A stretch of DNA of 64,000 bases from Streptomyces luteolifulvus (GCF_008806595.1 NZ_VZRB01000008.1:49562-113561), one strand, 5' to 3'; numbered from the stretch's first letter, positions 8,512 through 19,392 are shown. Program-made: numbers and translations. Notes: generated by a model not told the origin, from the sequence alone.

Positions 8512-9309
8512 TCACCCGGTCACGGCGTCGACCAGTGCCGCCAGCGCGGACGCGAGACGGTCGAGGCCGGGACCGGCGGGGCCGCCCGGCTCGGTCATGT
8601 AGGTGTCCCGGCGGATCTCCACCATCAGGGCGCCCACCCGTGGCTCGGTCCCGTGGAACGCGAGCGGGACGTAGGTGCCGCTGAACGGACTGTCGAGCCC
8701 CACCTCCCCGCACCCGGCGAACGCCTCGCGCGCCGCCGCCCGCAGCGGGGGCGGGGTGTGGAGGGCGTCGGTGCCCAGGCAGACCGGCGGCCGGGGACCC
8801 TCGCCGTGCAGCTCGTAGGGGAGCCGGGCGGTCGGATAGGAGTGCACGTCGACGATGACGGCGCGCCCCGTGGCGGCCAGCCGGCCGGCCACCGCGTCCG
8901 TCATCGCCTGCGCGTACGGCCGGAAGTACCGGTCGAGCAGCGGCTCGGGATCGCTGCCGTCGGGCCGCAGAACGGCCCTGTGCGTGGTCCGTGTGTATAC
9001 GGCGCCCATGCCCACGGAGACCATCTCCTCCCGTTCGTCCGGGAAGCGCTCCGGGTCGACCACCAGCCGGGAGAGCCGGTTGACGAACCGCCAGGGCGTG
9101 AGCGCGGACAGCAGCGCGGCCGTCTCGGCGAGCCGGGCGGTGTGCGCGTCGGTGATGTGGTCGAGCTCCCGCTCCAGCGCCTCCTCGTCCAGGACGATGC
9201 CCGCCCGTACGGCCGGTGGAATGTCGCGTGCGGAGTGCGGCACATGCAGGATCACCGGTGAGGCCTCGGCACCGGGCAGAAGCTCGAAGGACGGTGCGGC
9301 AGGGGCCAT
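8512..9309 (-). CDS. N-formylglutamate amidohydrolase family protein
   Basis: The 265-aa protein matches the FGase family, with an N-terminal VILHVPHSARDIP segment, a DHITDAHT motif, VNRLSRLVVDPERFPDE, and the IVDVHSYP metal-site motif in the middle. Members hydrolyse N-formyl-L-glutamate (last step of one histidine degradation route) or related N-acyl amino acids. No hut genes are nearby, so the exact substrate is open. It is convergent with the sigma factor operon, whose last gene ends 40 nt away. Confidence 0.85.
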   Translation of the reverse strand: MAPAAPSFELLPGAEASPVILHVPHSARDIPPAVRAGIVLDEEALERELDHITDAHTARLAETAALLSALTPWRFVNRLSRLVVDPERFPDEREEMVSVGMGAVYTRTTHRAVLRPDGSDPEPLLDRYFRPYAQAMTDAVAGRLAATGRAVIVDVHSYPTARLPYELHGEGPRPPVCLGTDALHTPPPLRAAAREAFAGCGEVGLDSPFSGTYVPLAFHGTEPRVGALMVEIRRDTYMTEPGGPAGPGLDRLASALAALVDAVTG

Positions 9310-9336
9310 GAGGCTGCTCCCGGGGCGTTGTCGGTG

Positions 9337-9492
9337 GTGCGGTGCATCAGGACCGAGCGGCCCGCCGGCCCGGCGATCACCGGGGTCCTCGAAGGCCGTC
9401 TGAAGGCCGGAACCTCGGTGGCCGCCCGGATCAGGGCGTACGGCTTCGAGGACGCGGACGGTGAGGAGCTGATCGCGACCCGGGACCGGTGA
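9337..9492 (+). CDS. possible small ORF or gene remnant (51 aa)
   Basis: A GTG-initiated frame of 51 codons lies between the amidohydrolase and icd, with strong Streptomyces-like third-position G/C bias. The peptide contains KAGTSVAARIRAYGFED and ends in DGEELIATRDR. I cannot assign a family. It may be a genuine small protein or the tail of a decayed gene; no clear ribosome binding site is visible. Confidence 0.25.
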   Translation: MRCIRTERPAGPAITGVLEGRLKAGTSVAARIRAYGFEDADGEELIATRDR

Positions 9493-9500
9493 GGGACCTC

Positions 9501-9521
9501 GGGGCGGTACGGCTCCGCCCC
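9501..9521. terminator. hairpin downstream of icd
   Basis: Seven-base perfect arms GGGGCGG (9501-9507) and CCGCCCC (9515-9521) are separated by a 7-nt loop, 58 nt past the icd stop on the minus strand. There is no U-tract, which is common for Streptomyces terminators. Confidence 0.45.
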
Positions 9522-9578
9522 GGCCGGGCAGTCGCCAGGCCGGGGCGGACTCAGGAGCGGGTCACGAGGACCCTCGCG

Positions 9579-11942
<2,364 letters not shown>

Positions 11943-13040
11943 TCAGTCCCGCCGGGCGGCGGGCACCTCGTCCGGCTCGGTCTCCGGGCCGCGCTGCTGC
12001 GGAATGGCGACCGAGCCCTGCTGGAGCGCGACGGTCCGGGTGGGGGCCGGGATACGGATGCCCTCCTCGCGGTAGCGCCTGTGCAGGCGCTTGATGAACT
12101 CGTGCTTGATCCGGTACTGGTCGCTGAACTCGCCGACGCCCAGGATGACCGTGAAACCGATCCGGGAGTCGCCGAACGTGTGGAAGCGGACGGCCGGCTC
12201 GTGCTCCGGTACCGCCCCGGTGATCTCGGTCATCACGTCGGCGACGACCTCGGTGGTCACGCGCTCCACGTGCTCCAGGTCGCTGTCGTAGGCGACGCCC
12301 ACCTGGACCAGGATCGTCAGCTGCTGCTCGGGACGCATGAAGTTGGTCATGTTCGTCTTCGCGAGCTCCCCGTTGGGGATGACCACCAGGTTGTTGGAGA
12401 GCGCGCGGACCGTCGTCTGGCGCCAGTTGATGTCCTCGACATAGCCCTCCTCGCCGCTGCTCAGCCGGATGTAGTCGCCCGGCTGGACGGTCTTGGAGGC
12501 GAGGATGTGGATGCCCGCGAACAGGTTCGCGAGGGTGTCCTGCAGGGCCAGCGCGACCGCGAGACCGCCCACGCCCAGGGCGGTGAGCAGCGGGGCTATG
12601 GAGACGCCCAGCGTCTGCAGCACCACCAGGAAGCCGATGGCGAGGACCAGCACGCGGGTGATGTTGACGAAGATCGTGGCCGAGCCCGCGACGCCGGAGC
12701 GGGACTGGGTGACCGTCCGCACCAGTTCGGCGATCACCCGGGCCGCCGTCATCGTCACGACGAAGATCAGCAGAACGGTCAGGACCTGGTTGACATGGTT
12801 CTGGACCGTCTTCGTCAGCGGCAGCGCCGCCCCCGCGGAGGCCGCGCCGCCGACGAACGCCGCCCACGGCACCACGGTGCGCAGGGCGTCCACGATCATG
12901 TCGTCGCCGCTCCAGCGAGTGCGGTCGGCGTGCTTGCCCAGCCAGCGCAGCAGCATCCGCAGCAGGACTGCCGCCAGCAGGCCGGCGGCCACCGCGATTC
13001 CGGCGATGACCAGGTCGTCCACTGTGAGCGCTCGCTTCAC
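11943..13040 (-). CDS. small-conductance mechanosensitive channel (MscS family)
   Basis: The 365-aa membrane protein has about four or five N-terminal hydrophobic helices. The pore-lining helix and beta domain typical of MscS follow (GVGGLAVALALQDTLANLFAG, then VQPGDYIRL and VVIPNGELAKTNMTNF). It is expected in the cytoplasmic membrane, releasing solutes on hypo-osmotic shock. The C-terminal tail is charged and Pro/Glu-rich. The start is GTG 13040. The 375-nt gap upstream contains a perfect palindrome that could be a control site. Confidence 0.93.
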   Translation of the reverse strand: MKRALTVDDLVIAGIAVAAGLLAAVLLRMLLRWLGKHADRTRWSGDDMIVDALRTVVPWAAFVGGAASAGAALPLTKTVQNHVNQVLTVLLIFVVTMTAARVIAELVRTVTQSRSGVAGSATIFVNITRVLVLAIGFLVVLQTLGVSIAPLLTALGVGGLAVALALQDTLANLFAGIHILASKTVQPGDYIRLSSGEEGYVEDINWRQTTVRALSNNLVVIPNGELAKTNMTNFMRPEQQLTILVQVGVAYDSDLEHVERVTTEVVADVMTEITGAVPEHEPAVRFHTFGDSRIGFTVILGVGEFSDQYRIKHEFIKRLHRRYREEGIRIPAPTRTVALQQGSVAIPQQRGPETEPDEVPAARRD

Positions 13041-13415
13041 CGGGCACCTCCGGGGAGAAGAACTGCGGCGAAGGCCTTCGCCGACGGCCGGATGTGAAGT
13101 CTCGTCACGTTGCCACCTGCTCGTTCACGGGAGTGCGTCTCACGCCGGCCGCACGGCCGTGGGCCAGGCGCGACCGCTCATCCTGCCGTATCCGATACGG
13201 GGGTTCGTACCGGGCCCGGCACCCCCACAACGCCTTTAGGACACGGCAACCCCCAACTCCGCCACCACGGGCCCCGGTTGTCACGAGTCGACCGGGTGGT
13301 TCTGATCGGCCAGGCGCCCAGGCCCTCCTGATCCAGGACGGAACGACGCGGTTCGCTGTGGGCGGGGGCCCGGTTGTCGTGAGACGGGGCGGCGGTGCTG
13401 GATCCGCCCCGGCGT
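13041..13415. other. intergenic region between MscS and crotonase genes
   Basis: I see no convincing gene in these 375 bases. They contain a perfect palindrome CCGTATC-c-GATACGG (13186-13200), a weaker GC-rich hairpin just after it (13199-13227), and at 13317-13341 a stretch almost identical to part of the crotonase 3' end (13541-13565), which suggests a small decayed duplication. Confidence 0.5.
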
Positions 13416-14180
13416 TCACGCTTCCCCGAAGGACCCGTGCCGCCCCTCACCGGCGGTGAACCGTGCGGCGCCGTCGAGGCTTTCCGGCAGCACGCCCAGG
13501 CCGTGGCGGAGCTCGTTCCGCATTGCCGTCGGCTCGTCCAGGCCCTCCTGGTCCAGGGCGGAGGCCCGGTCGCTGCGCAGACAGGACTGCGGGAAGCGGG
13601 CGATCGTGGCGGCCAGTTCCTCGGCCGCGGTGCGGGCGGTACCCGTGGGGACGACCCGGTTGGCGAGGCCCATCTCCAGCGCCTCCCGGGCCGGCACCGG
13701 CCGTCCCGTCAGGATCAGGTCCATCGCACGGCTCGCGCCGATCAGCCGGGGCAGCCGTACCGTACCGCCGTCGATGAGCGGGACGCCCCAGCGGCGGCAG
13801 AACACCCCGAAGACGGCGTCCTCCTGGGCGACGCGCAGGTCGCACCACAGAGCCAGCTCCAGGCCGCCCGCCACCGCGTGCCCCGCGACCGCGGCGATCA
13901 CCGGCTTGGACAGACGCAGCCGGGTCGGGCCCATCGGGCCGTCGCCGTCCTCCTCGACCCGGTTGCCGCGCTCGGTGCCGATCGCCTTGAGGTCCGCGCC
14001 CGCGCAGAATGTGCCGCCCTCACCCCACAGCACCGCCACCCGGGCCTCCTCGTCGGCCTCGAACTCGCGGAAGGCGGCGGCCAGCTCGGCGGCCGTCGGC
14101 CCGTCCACCGCGTTGCGGGCGGCGGGCCGGGAGAGGACGACGGTGGTGACGTATCCCTGACGCTCGATCCGGACCGGCAC
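13416..14180 (-). CDS. enoyl-CoA hydratase/isomerase (crotonase family)
   Basis: The 254-aa protein has the crotonase fold signatures: the first oxyanion-hole segment GTFCAGADLKAIG and the second AAVAGHAVAGGLELALWCDLRVA. It uses an acyl-CoA substrate, probably in fatty acid or amino acid catabolism. The catalytic acidic positions after the second motif (usually Glu in FGxPE) read VFCRRWGVPLIDGGT, so the activity may not be classical hydration. The start GTG 14180 follows GAGGAGG at about 11 nt. No pathway partners are adjacent. Confidence 0.88.
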   Translation of the reverse strand: MPVRIERQGYVTTVVLSRPAARNAVDGPTAAELAAAFREFEADEEARVAVLWGEGGTFCAGADLKAIGTERGNRVEEDGDGPMGPTRLRLSKPVIAAVAGHAVAGGLELALWCDLRVAQEDAVFGVFCRRWGVPLIDGGTVRLPRLIGASRAMDLILTGRPVPAREALEMGLANRVVPTGTARTAAEELAATIARFPQSCLRSDRASALDQEGLDEPTAMRNELRHGLGVLPESLDGAARFTAGEGRHGSFGEA

Positions 14181-14226
14181 GATGAAGAACCTCCTCGACT
14201 CGACCGGTCGGCACGCTACCGCGTCG

Positions 14227-15342
14227 TCAGATGACCTTCAGCCGGACCAGGGCGCCGAGCGTCAACGCCCCTGGCAGCAGCGGCAGCCAGACCGTGATGA
14301 TCCGATAGGCGAGAACCACCGCCGTGGCGAGGGCGGCCGGACCGCCCGCCGCCACCAGCGCTACGATCAGCGCAGCCTCGACCGAGCCGAGACCGCCCGG
14401 CGTGGGCACGAGAGCGACGGCGACGGTCGCCGCCAGATACGCGAGCGCCATGTGCGCGGGCGGAATCGGCAGGCTCAGTGCGAGCCCCACCAGGACCAGT
14501 CCGGCGGCCTGCAGCGCGGGGAACGCCAGCGAACCGCCCCACAGGGCGAGCGCCCGCGCCGGACGCGTGTGCACCGAGCGTGCCTCGCAGAGCGCGGTGC
14601 GCAGGAACGAGAACACGGCCGTGCGCAGCCGCCGTACGAGCAGGAGCGCGCCCGCCGCCACCACCGCGACCCCGCCGATGACCAGCAGCAGCGGACCGAG
14701 TGCTCCTTCGGGCAGGAGGGTCCCGATGCGCAGGGCATGGGGGAAGGCGATGAGCAGCACCGCCAGCAGGCCGAGCCGGGCCACACTCTCCGCGAGCAGA
14801 TACAGCGCGAGCGCGGCGGAGGAACGGGCGAGCGGCACTCCGCACACCGCCATGAACCGAAGATTGACCGCGCTCGCGCCCAGCCCGGTCGGCAGCAGAT
14901 GGTTGGCCGAGCCCGCCGCGAACTGCGTGGCCAGCAGCCGCCGCAGGGGCAGCCGGTCCACGACGGCACCCTGCCGGGTGACCGCCGCCGCGACCCAGGT
15001 CAGACAGGTCGCGCCGGCCGCGGCCAGCAGCCATGGCCACTCGGCCGACCGCAGGTGGCCGAAGCCTTCGGCGAGCACCGACCGGTGCTGCACCGCGACG
15101 ACGGCGACGAGCAGGAGCGGGAGCAGGCACAGGATGTGGCGGACGGGGACTTTCCGTCGGCGGGGAGGGTGTACCGCTGTCACATCCGGAGAGGTTCTCC
15201 GCACTGCGCCAACGGCGGGTTGCTGAAGCGGGGACGGGGGATTACGGACGCTCATCGGGTCCTTCGCGCGAGAGGAGACGGACACGGGGGAGGAGACGGA
15301 CACGGGGGAGGGGGACGTAGGGCGGGAGCCGGTTTCCATCAT
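14227..15342 (-). CDS. YbhN/UPF0104-type integral membrane protein (lysylphosphatidylglycerol synthase TM-like)
   Basis: The 371-aa product has an 80-residue charged, Ser/Pro/Arg-rich N terminus followed by six to eight hydrophobic helices. It carries family landmarks such as FAAGSANHLLPTGLGASAVNLRF and VALVPTPGGLGSVEAALI. Relatives are flippase-like or lipid-exporting membrane proteins, and the role here is unassigned. The start at ATG 15342 has GAGGT about 9 nt upstream. ATG 15255 is an alternative that would remove a region encoded by an 18-bp tandem repeat. It is divergent from the SoxR-boxed exporter. Confidence 0.85.
   Translation of the reverse strand: MMETGSRPTSPSPVSVSSPVSVSSRAKDPMSVRNPPSPLQQPAVGAVRRTSPDVTAVHPPRRRKVPVRHILCLLPLLLVAVVAVQHRSVLAEGFGHLRSAEWPWLLAAAGATCLTWVAAAVTRQGAVVDRLPLRRLLATQFAAGSANHLLPTGLGASAVNLRFMAVCGVPLARSSAALALYLLAESVARLGLLAVLLIAFPHALRIGTLLPEGALGPLLLVIGGVAVVAAGALLLVRRLRTAVFSFLRTALCEARSVHTRPARALALWGGSLAFPALQAAGLVLVGLALSLPIPPAHMALAYLAATVAVALVPTPGGLGSVEAALIVALVAAGGPAALATAVVLAYRIITVWLPLLPGALTLGALVRLKVI
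15273..15308. repeat. two perfect 18-bp tandem copies
   Basis: The unit AGGAGACGGACACGGGGG occurs at 15273-15290 and again at 15291-15308, followed by a partial third copy. It encodes a repeated Ser/Val-rich hexapeptide in frame within the N-terminal extension of the YbhN-like protein. Confidence 0.85.
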
Positions 15343-15346
15343 GCTG

Positions 15347-15377
15347 TTGACCTCAACGAGGCTTGAGGTTCTACGTT
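15347..15377 (+). promoter_or_regulatory. SoxR box within a 19-bp-spacer promoter
   Basis: A perfect dyad ACCTCAA-cgaggc-TTGAGGT spans 15350-15369. It sits between a -35 element TTGACC (15347-15352) and a -10-like TACGTT (15372-15377), spaced by exactly 19 bp. The long spacer with a CCTCAA/TTGAGG dyad is characteristic of SoxR, a MerR-family redox sensor. In S. coelicolor, from memory, one SoxR target is an ABC exporter gene. Transcription would begin at or within a base or two of the ABC exporter ATG (15385), so the message may be leaderless. Confidence 0.85.
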
Positions 15378-15384
15378 CTCTCCC

Positions 15385-17289
15385 ATGAGCATGGAGACCA
15401 CGGCCTGGACCCAGTTGCACAGCGTCATGAACGCGGAGCAGGAACGCCGCCCCTTTGCCCGCGCGACGCTGCGCCGCATCGCGGCGTTCGCCCGCCCGCA
15501 TCGCACCCGTATCGCACAGTTCGTCCTGCTCGGGGTGGTGACCGCACTGCTCGCCGTCGCCACCCCGGTACTGGCCGGCCGTGTCGTGGACGCGATCGTG
15601 TCGGGCGGCGACGAAGGCACGGTCGTGCGTCTCGCCCTGCTCATCGCGCTCATCGCGGTCGCGGAGGCGGCTCTCGGCATCCTCGCCAGGCGGCTGTCGG
15701 CGACGCTCGGGGAGGGTCTCATCCTGGATCTGCGGACGGCTGTGTTCGATCATGTGCAGCGCATGCCGGTCGCGTTCTTCACACGCACTCGTACGGGAGC
15801 GCTCGTCTCCCGTCTCAACAACGACGTCATCGGCGCCCAGCGCGCGTTCAGCAACACCCTGTCCGGAGTGGTCAGCAACCTGGTCACCCTGGTCCTCACC
15901 CTTGCCGTGATGATCACCCTGTCGTGGCAGATCACCCTGCTGGCGCTGGTGCTGCTCCCGGTGTTCGTGGTGCCGGCCCGGCGCATGGGCAGCCGGATGG
16001 CCGGGATGCAGCGGGAGGCGGCGGCGCTGAACGCGGCGATGGGCACCCGCATGACCGAGCGCTTCTCCGCACCCGGCGCCACCCTGGTCAAGCTTTTCGG
16101 CCGGCCCGAGCAGGAGTCCGAGGAGTTCGCGGCGCGCGCCCGCCGCGTCCGGGACATCGGCATCCGCACCGCGACGGCCCAGTCGGCGTTCATCACCTCC
16201 CTGACCCTCGTCTCCGCGCTCGCTCTCGCGCTCGTCTACGGCCTCGGCGGCTGGTTCGCCCTGCGCGGCACCCTGGAGCCGGGCGCCGTGGTCGCGCTGG
16301 CGCTGCTCCTGACCCGTATGTACGCGCCGCTCACCGCGCTGGCCGGCGCGCGCGTCGAGGTGATGAGCGCGCTCGTCAGCTTCGAGCGGGTCTTCGAGGT
16401 GCTCGACCTCCGGCCGCTCATCGAGGAGCGGCCGGACGCGAGGACGGTTCCAGGCGGCCCGGTCGCCGTCGAGTTCGAGAACGTCCGCTTCGCCTACCCG
16501 TCCGCCGACAAGGTCTCCCTGGCCTCCCTGGAGGAGGTCGCCTCCCTCGACACCCGGGGCGGCTCCGAGGTCCTGCACGGGGTGTCCTTCCGCGCCGAAC
16601 CCGGGCAGACGGTCGCGCTCGTCGGCTCCTCCGGCGCGGGCAAGTCGACCATCGCCCAGCTCCTGCCGCGGCTGTACGACGTCGACGGGGGCGCGGTCCG
16701 CGTGGGCGGCGTCGACGTCCGCGACCTGACCGCCGACTCGCTGCGCGGCACCCTCGGCATGGTCACCCAGGACGGCCACCTCTTCCACGACTCGGTGCGC
16801 GCCAATCTCCTCCTGGCGAGCCCCACCGCCACCGAGGACGAGCTGTGGGACGCCCTGCGACGCTCCCGCCTCGACGATCTCGTACGGTCCCTGCCCGACG
16901 GCCTGGACACGGTGGTCGGCGAGCGCGGCTACCGGCTCTCCGGAGGCGAGCGCCAGCGGATGACCATCGCCCGGCTGCTGCTGGCCCGTCAGCGTGTCGT
17001 CATCCTCGACGAGGCCACCGCCCACCTGGACAACACCTCGGAGGCGGCGGTCCAGGAGGCACTCACCGAAGCCCTGGATGGCAGGACCGCGGTCGTCATC
17101 GCCCATCGGCTGTCCACGGTGCGGACGGCCGACCAGATCCTGGTCGTGGAGGCCGGCCGCATCGCGGAACGCGGCACCCACGAACAACTGCTCGCCGCGG
17201 ACGGCCGCTACGCGGAGCTGTACCGCACACAGTTCGAGCAACGGGACGGGGAGGAGGGCGAAGTGACGGAGATCGAGGCGGTGGCGTAG
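15385..17289 (+). CDS. ABC exporter, fused permease and ATPase, probable SoxR target
   Basis: The 634-aa half-transporter has a six-helix ABC exporter domain (about residues 30-330) and a nucleotide-binding domain with Walker A GSSGAGKST (about 412-420), signature LSGGERQRM, Walker B VVILDEATAHLD and an H-loop in VIAHRLST. It would act as a homodimer, or with a partner, to export a hydrophobic compound. A SoxR box lies directly upstream, which suggests induction by redox-cycling compounds such as the cell's own pigments or antibiotics. The intergenic spacing leaves little or no 5' leader. A strong hairpin follows the stop. Confidence 0.95.
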   Translation: MSMETTAWTQLHSVMNAEQERRPFARATLRRIAAFARPHRTRIAQFVLLGVVTALLAVATPVLAGRVVDAIVSGGDEGTVVRLALLIALIAVAEAALGILARRLSATLGEGLILDLRTAVFDHVQRMPVAFFTRTRTGALVSRLNNDVIGAQRAFSNTLSGVVSNLVTLVLTLAVMITLSWQITLLALVLLPVFVVPARRMGSRMAGMQREAAALNAAMGTRMTERFSAPGATLVKLFGRPEQESEEFAARARRVRDIGIRTATAQSAFITSLTLVSALALALVYGLGGWFALRGTLEPGAVVALALLLTRMYAPLTALAGARVEVMSALVSFERVFEVLDLRPLIEERPDARTVPGGPVAVEFENVRFAYPSADKVSLASLEEVASLDTRGGSEVLHGVSFRAEPGQTVALVGSSGAGKSTIAQLLPRLYDVDGGAVRVGGVDVRDLTADSLRGTLGMVTQDGHLFHDSVRANLLLASPTATEDELWDALRRSRLDDLVRSLPDGLDTVVGERGYRLSGGERQRMTIARLLLARQRVVILDEATAHLDNTSEAAVQEALTEALDGRTAVVIAHRLSTVRTADQILVVEAGRIAERGTHEQLLAADGRYAELYRTQFEQRDGEEGEVTEIEAVA

Positions 17290-17303
17290 CCGGCAGAGGT
17301 GAC

Positions 17304-17325
17304 CCCGGCCCGTCAAGGGGCCGGG
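17304..17325. terminator. bidirectional hairpin between convergent genes
   Basis: Perfect 8-bp arms CCCGGCCC (17304-17311) and GGGCCGGG (17318-17325) flank a 6-nt loop, midway between the exporter stop and the convergent lipoprotein stop. Confidence 0.7.
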
Positions 17326-17345
17326 CAACGCTCCCGAACCGGCAC

Positions 17346-17999
17346 TCACGGATGGTCCGGGTCCCAAGGGTTCGAGGTGGCGGAGGGGGTGGTCGTGGCG
17401 TTGCCCCCGGCCACCGTGTCCGTGTCGCACCGCTCCGGGTCCGAGGGCGGAATCAGCCGGTACGCGGCGATGCGGTCGGTCCGGAACTTCACCTTCGGCG
17501 TTGCGATGCCGTCCACGTGGCCGGTGCCGCCGTCCGGCAGTTCGCCGCCGGTGAGGGGCGGGCCGGTGTACACCGCCATGAGGACGCCGGTGCAGGCGCC
17601 GCGTTCCTTGGCGGAAAGACCGGGTGGGAGCCCCACGGTCCGCCCTTCGCCTCCCTCGCTGCCCAGCCGTACGCGCAGGGCGGAATTCAGTTCGGTGCCC
17701 GACGGCGTGGCGGTCAGCCGCCAGAACTGGACCTGCACGGCGACCGGATCGCACTGCGGCCCGCCGTCGCCCGTGCCCCGCGGGCCGATCTCGACGGCGG
17801 CCTCCTCACCGGACGCGGCCTCGTCGAACGACACGGCGGGGCGCAGCCACTGCGCCCGCTCCCGCGCCGACCGGCCGCCGTCGTCCCGGCAGCCGCCGGC
17901 CTCCGCACCGTCTGCCGTTCCCGCACAGCCGGCCGCCAGCAGCGCGACCGCCGCCACCAGCGACGTGAAAGAGGCCTGTGCGATGAGCGTCCTGGACAT
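17346..17999 (-). CDS. putative lipoprotein, unknown function
   Basis: The 217-aa protein has a signal peptide ending in lipobox LLAAGC (Cys about 25), so it should be anchored on the outer face of the membrane. The mature part contains several Cys residues (GGCRDDGG, QCDP, GACTG, RCDTD), which may form disulfides, and otherwise matches nothing I recognise. The start ATG 17999 follows GAGGGAG. It is convergent with the ABC exporter, with a terminator hairpin between them. Confidence 0.8.
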   Translation of the reverse strand: MSRTLIAQASFTSLVAAVALLAAGCAGTADGAEAGGCRDDGGRSARERAQWLRPAVSFDEAASGEEAAVEIGPRGTGDGGPQCDPVAVQVQFWRLTATPSGTELNSALRVRLGSEGGEGRTVGLPPGLSAKERGACTGVLMAVYTGPPLTGGELPDGGTGHVDGIATPKVKFRTDRIAAYRLIPPSDPERCDTDTVAGGNATTTPSATSNPWDPDHP

Positions 18000-18345
18000 G
18001 ATCTCCCTCGATCAAGGCGGGCGAGGCGGGGTGCCTCGCCTCGGCGATGGGCCGAAAAGCAGTCTTCGTGCAGTGGCCGGGAATCCCGGGATAGGGAAAT
18101 GGGATGTGGCCGTTTTGTGATCATCGGACGTGAGGGATGTCTGTCGGCCGTTGCGCAGTCCGTCTCGCGGAAGGGGTGCGGACTCGCCAGTAGGGAGACG
18201 ATCTGCCGCCGACCGTGCCGCATCTCGACGATCCGTCGCCGAATTCTCCGAACGGTTGAGCGTTTGTCGTCCGCTCTTCACGATTTCCCTGTCAAGTGCC
18301 CGGAGGCACGTCCCCGGGCTCCGCCGCCGCGGAAGCGAGTCGAGC
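18000..18345. other. intergenic region upstream of the aminotransferase
   Basis: This 346-nt spacer divides two genes transcribed away from each other. It holds the conserved dyad described at 18296-18309, but I see no gene in it. A weak frame continuous with the aminotransferase (from 18130) lacks a plausible family match. Confidence 0.5.
18291..18309. promoter_or_regulatory. dyad upstream of aminotransferase, matches the one near the Lrp gene
   Basis: GTGCC-CGGA-GGCAC (18296-18309), preceded by CTGTCAA, lies 36 nt before the aminotransferase ATG. The same element with two compensating changes (GTGTC-CAGA-GACAC, preceded by CTGTCAA) lies upstream of the Lrp-family gene. This suggests a shared operator. 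Confidence 0.55.
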
Positions 18346-19392
18346 ATGGTGCGTGTCCGTTCGTCCCTGGAGGAGCTGCCCGCCTACGTCCCGGGCCGCA
18401 AGCTGCCCGGTGCGGCCGCCCTGGCCAGCAATGAGTCCCCGTACGGGCTGCTCCCGGGCGTCGCCGGACGGCTCGCGGAGCTGGCCGGCGGGGTGTCGCG
18501 GTACCCCGACATGGGCGCCGGCTCGCTGGTGCGGGCCATCGCGGGCCACCACGGGGTCGATCCGGAGCGGATCGCGGTGGGCGCCGGGTCCTCCGAGGTC
18601 TGCGGCCAGCTGCTGCACGCCGTCGTCGGCCCCGGCGACGAGGCCGTCTTCGGGTGGCGGTCCTTCGAGGCGTACCCGATCCTCACGGCGGTCGCGGGCG
18701 GTACGGCGGTCAAGGTCCCCCTGCGCGACCATGGGCTGGACCTCGACGCCATGGCGGCGGCGATCACCGACCGGACCCGGCTGGTCTTCGTCTGCAACCC
18801 CAACAACCCCACCTCCACCGTGGTCGGCGAGCGGGCGCTGCTCGACTTCGCCGACCGCGTGCCGGAGAACGTGCTGCTCGTCGTGGACGAGGCCTACCGG
18901 GAGTACGCCGACCCGGCACTGGTCCCCGACGCCCTCGGCCTGCTCGGCGACCGGCCGAACGTCGTGGTGCTGCGGACCTTCTCCAAGGCGTACGGCCTGG
19001 CGGGACTGCGCGTCGGCTACTGCGTGGCGCAGGCGGAGATCGCCGCCGCTGTGCGCAAGACCCAGGTGCCGTTCAGCGTCAGCGCCCTCGCCCAGGAGGC
19101 CGCCGTCGTCGCCCTCGGCGAGCAGGCGGAGGTGGCCCGACGGGCAGCGCTCACGGTGGCCGAACGGGAACGGGTGACCGCGACACTGCGCGAGCTGGGC
19201 TTCGAAGTCCCGGGATCGCAGGCCAACTTCGTGTGGCTGCCGCTCGGGGACGACAGCGCGCGCTTCGCCCGGCACTGTCTCGACGGGAAGGTCGTGGTCC
19301 GCCCGTTCCCCGGCGAGGGGGTCCGGGTGACGATCGGCCTGCCCGAGGAGAACGACGCGTTCCTCGCGCTCGCCGCGGCGTGGAGCGGCTGA
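18346..19392 (+). CDS. class I/II PLP aminotransferase, HisC-like
   Basis: The 348-aa protein is a fold-type I PLP enzyme of the histidinol-phosphate/aromatic aminotransferase group. Landmarks are ALASNESPYGL near the N terminus, FVCNPNNPTS, VDEAYREY (PLP-contacting Asp/Tyr), the PLP-lysine motif TFSKAYGLAGLRVGY, and a C-terminal VVRPFPGEGVRVTIG. HisC itself normally sits in a his operon, which is absent here, so aromatic amino acid transamination is likely. The start ATG 18346 gives the family length. It is convergent with the Lrp regulator gene and shares an upstream dyad with it. Confidence 0.9.
   Translation: MVRVRSSLEELPAYVPGRKLPGAAALASNESPYGLLPGVAGRLAELAGGVSRYPDMGAGSLVRAIAGHHGVDPERIAVGAGSSEVCGQLLHAVVGPGDEAVFGWRSFEAYPILTAVAGGTAVKVPLRDHGLDLDAMAAAITDRTRLVFVCNPNNPTSTVVGERALLDFADRVPENVLLVVDEAYREYADPALVPDALGLLGDRPNVVVLRTFSKAYGLAGLRVGYCVAQAEIAAAVRKTQVPFSVSALAQEAAVVALGEQAEVARRAALTVAERERVTATLRELGFEVPGSQANFVWLPLGDDSARFARHCLDGKVVVRPFPGEGVRVTIGLPEENDAFLALAAAWSG

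Noticed and set aside
14227..17754. 1175-aa minus-strand frame continuing from the YbhN-like gene across the ABC exporter
   Set aside because: Only the first 371 codons match a family. The rest is antisense to the ABC transporter.
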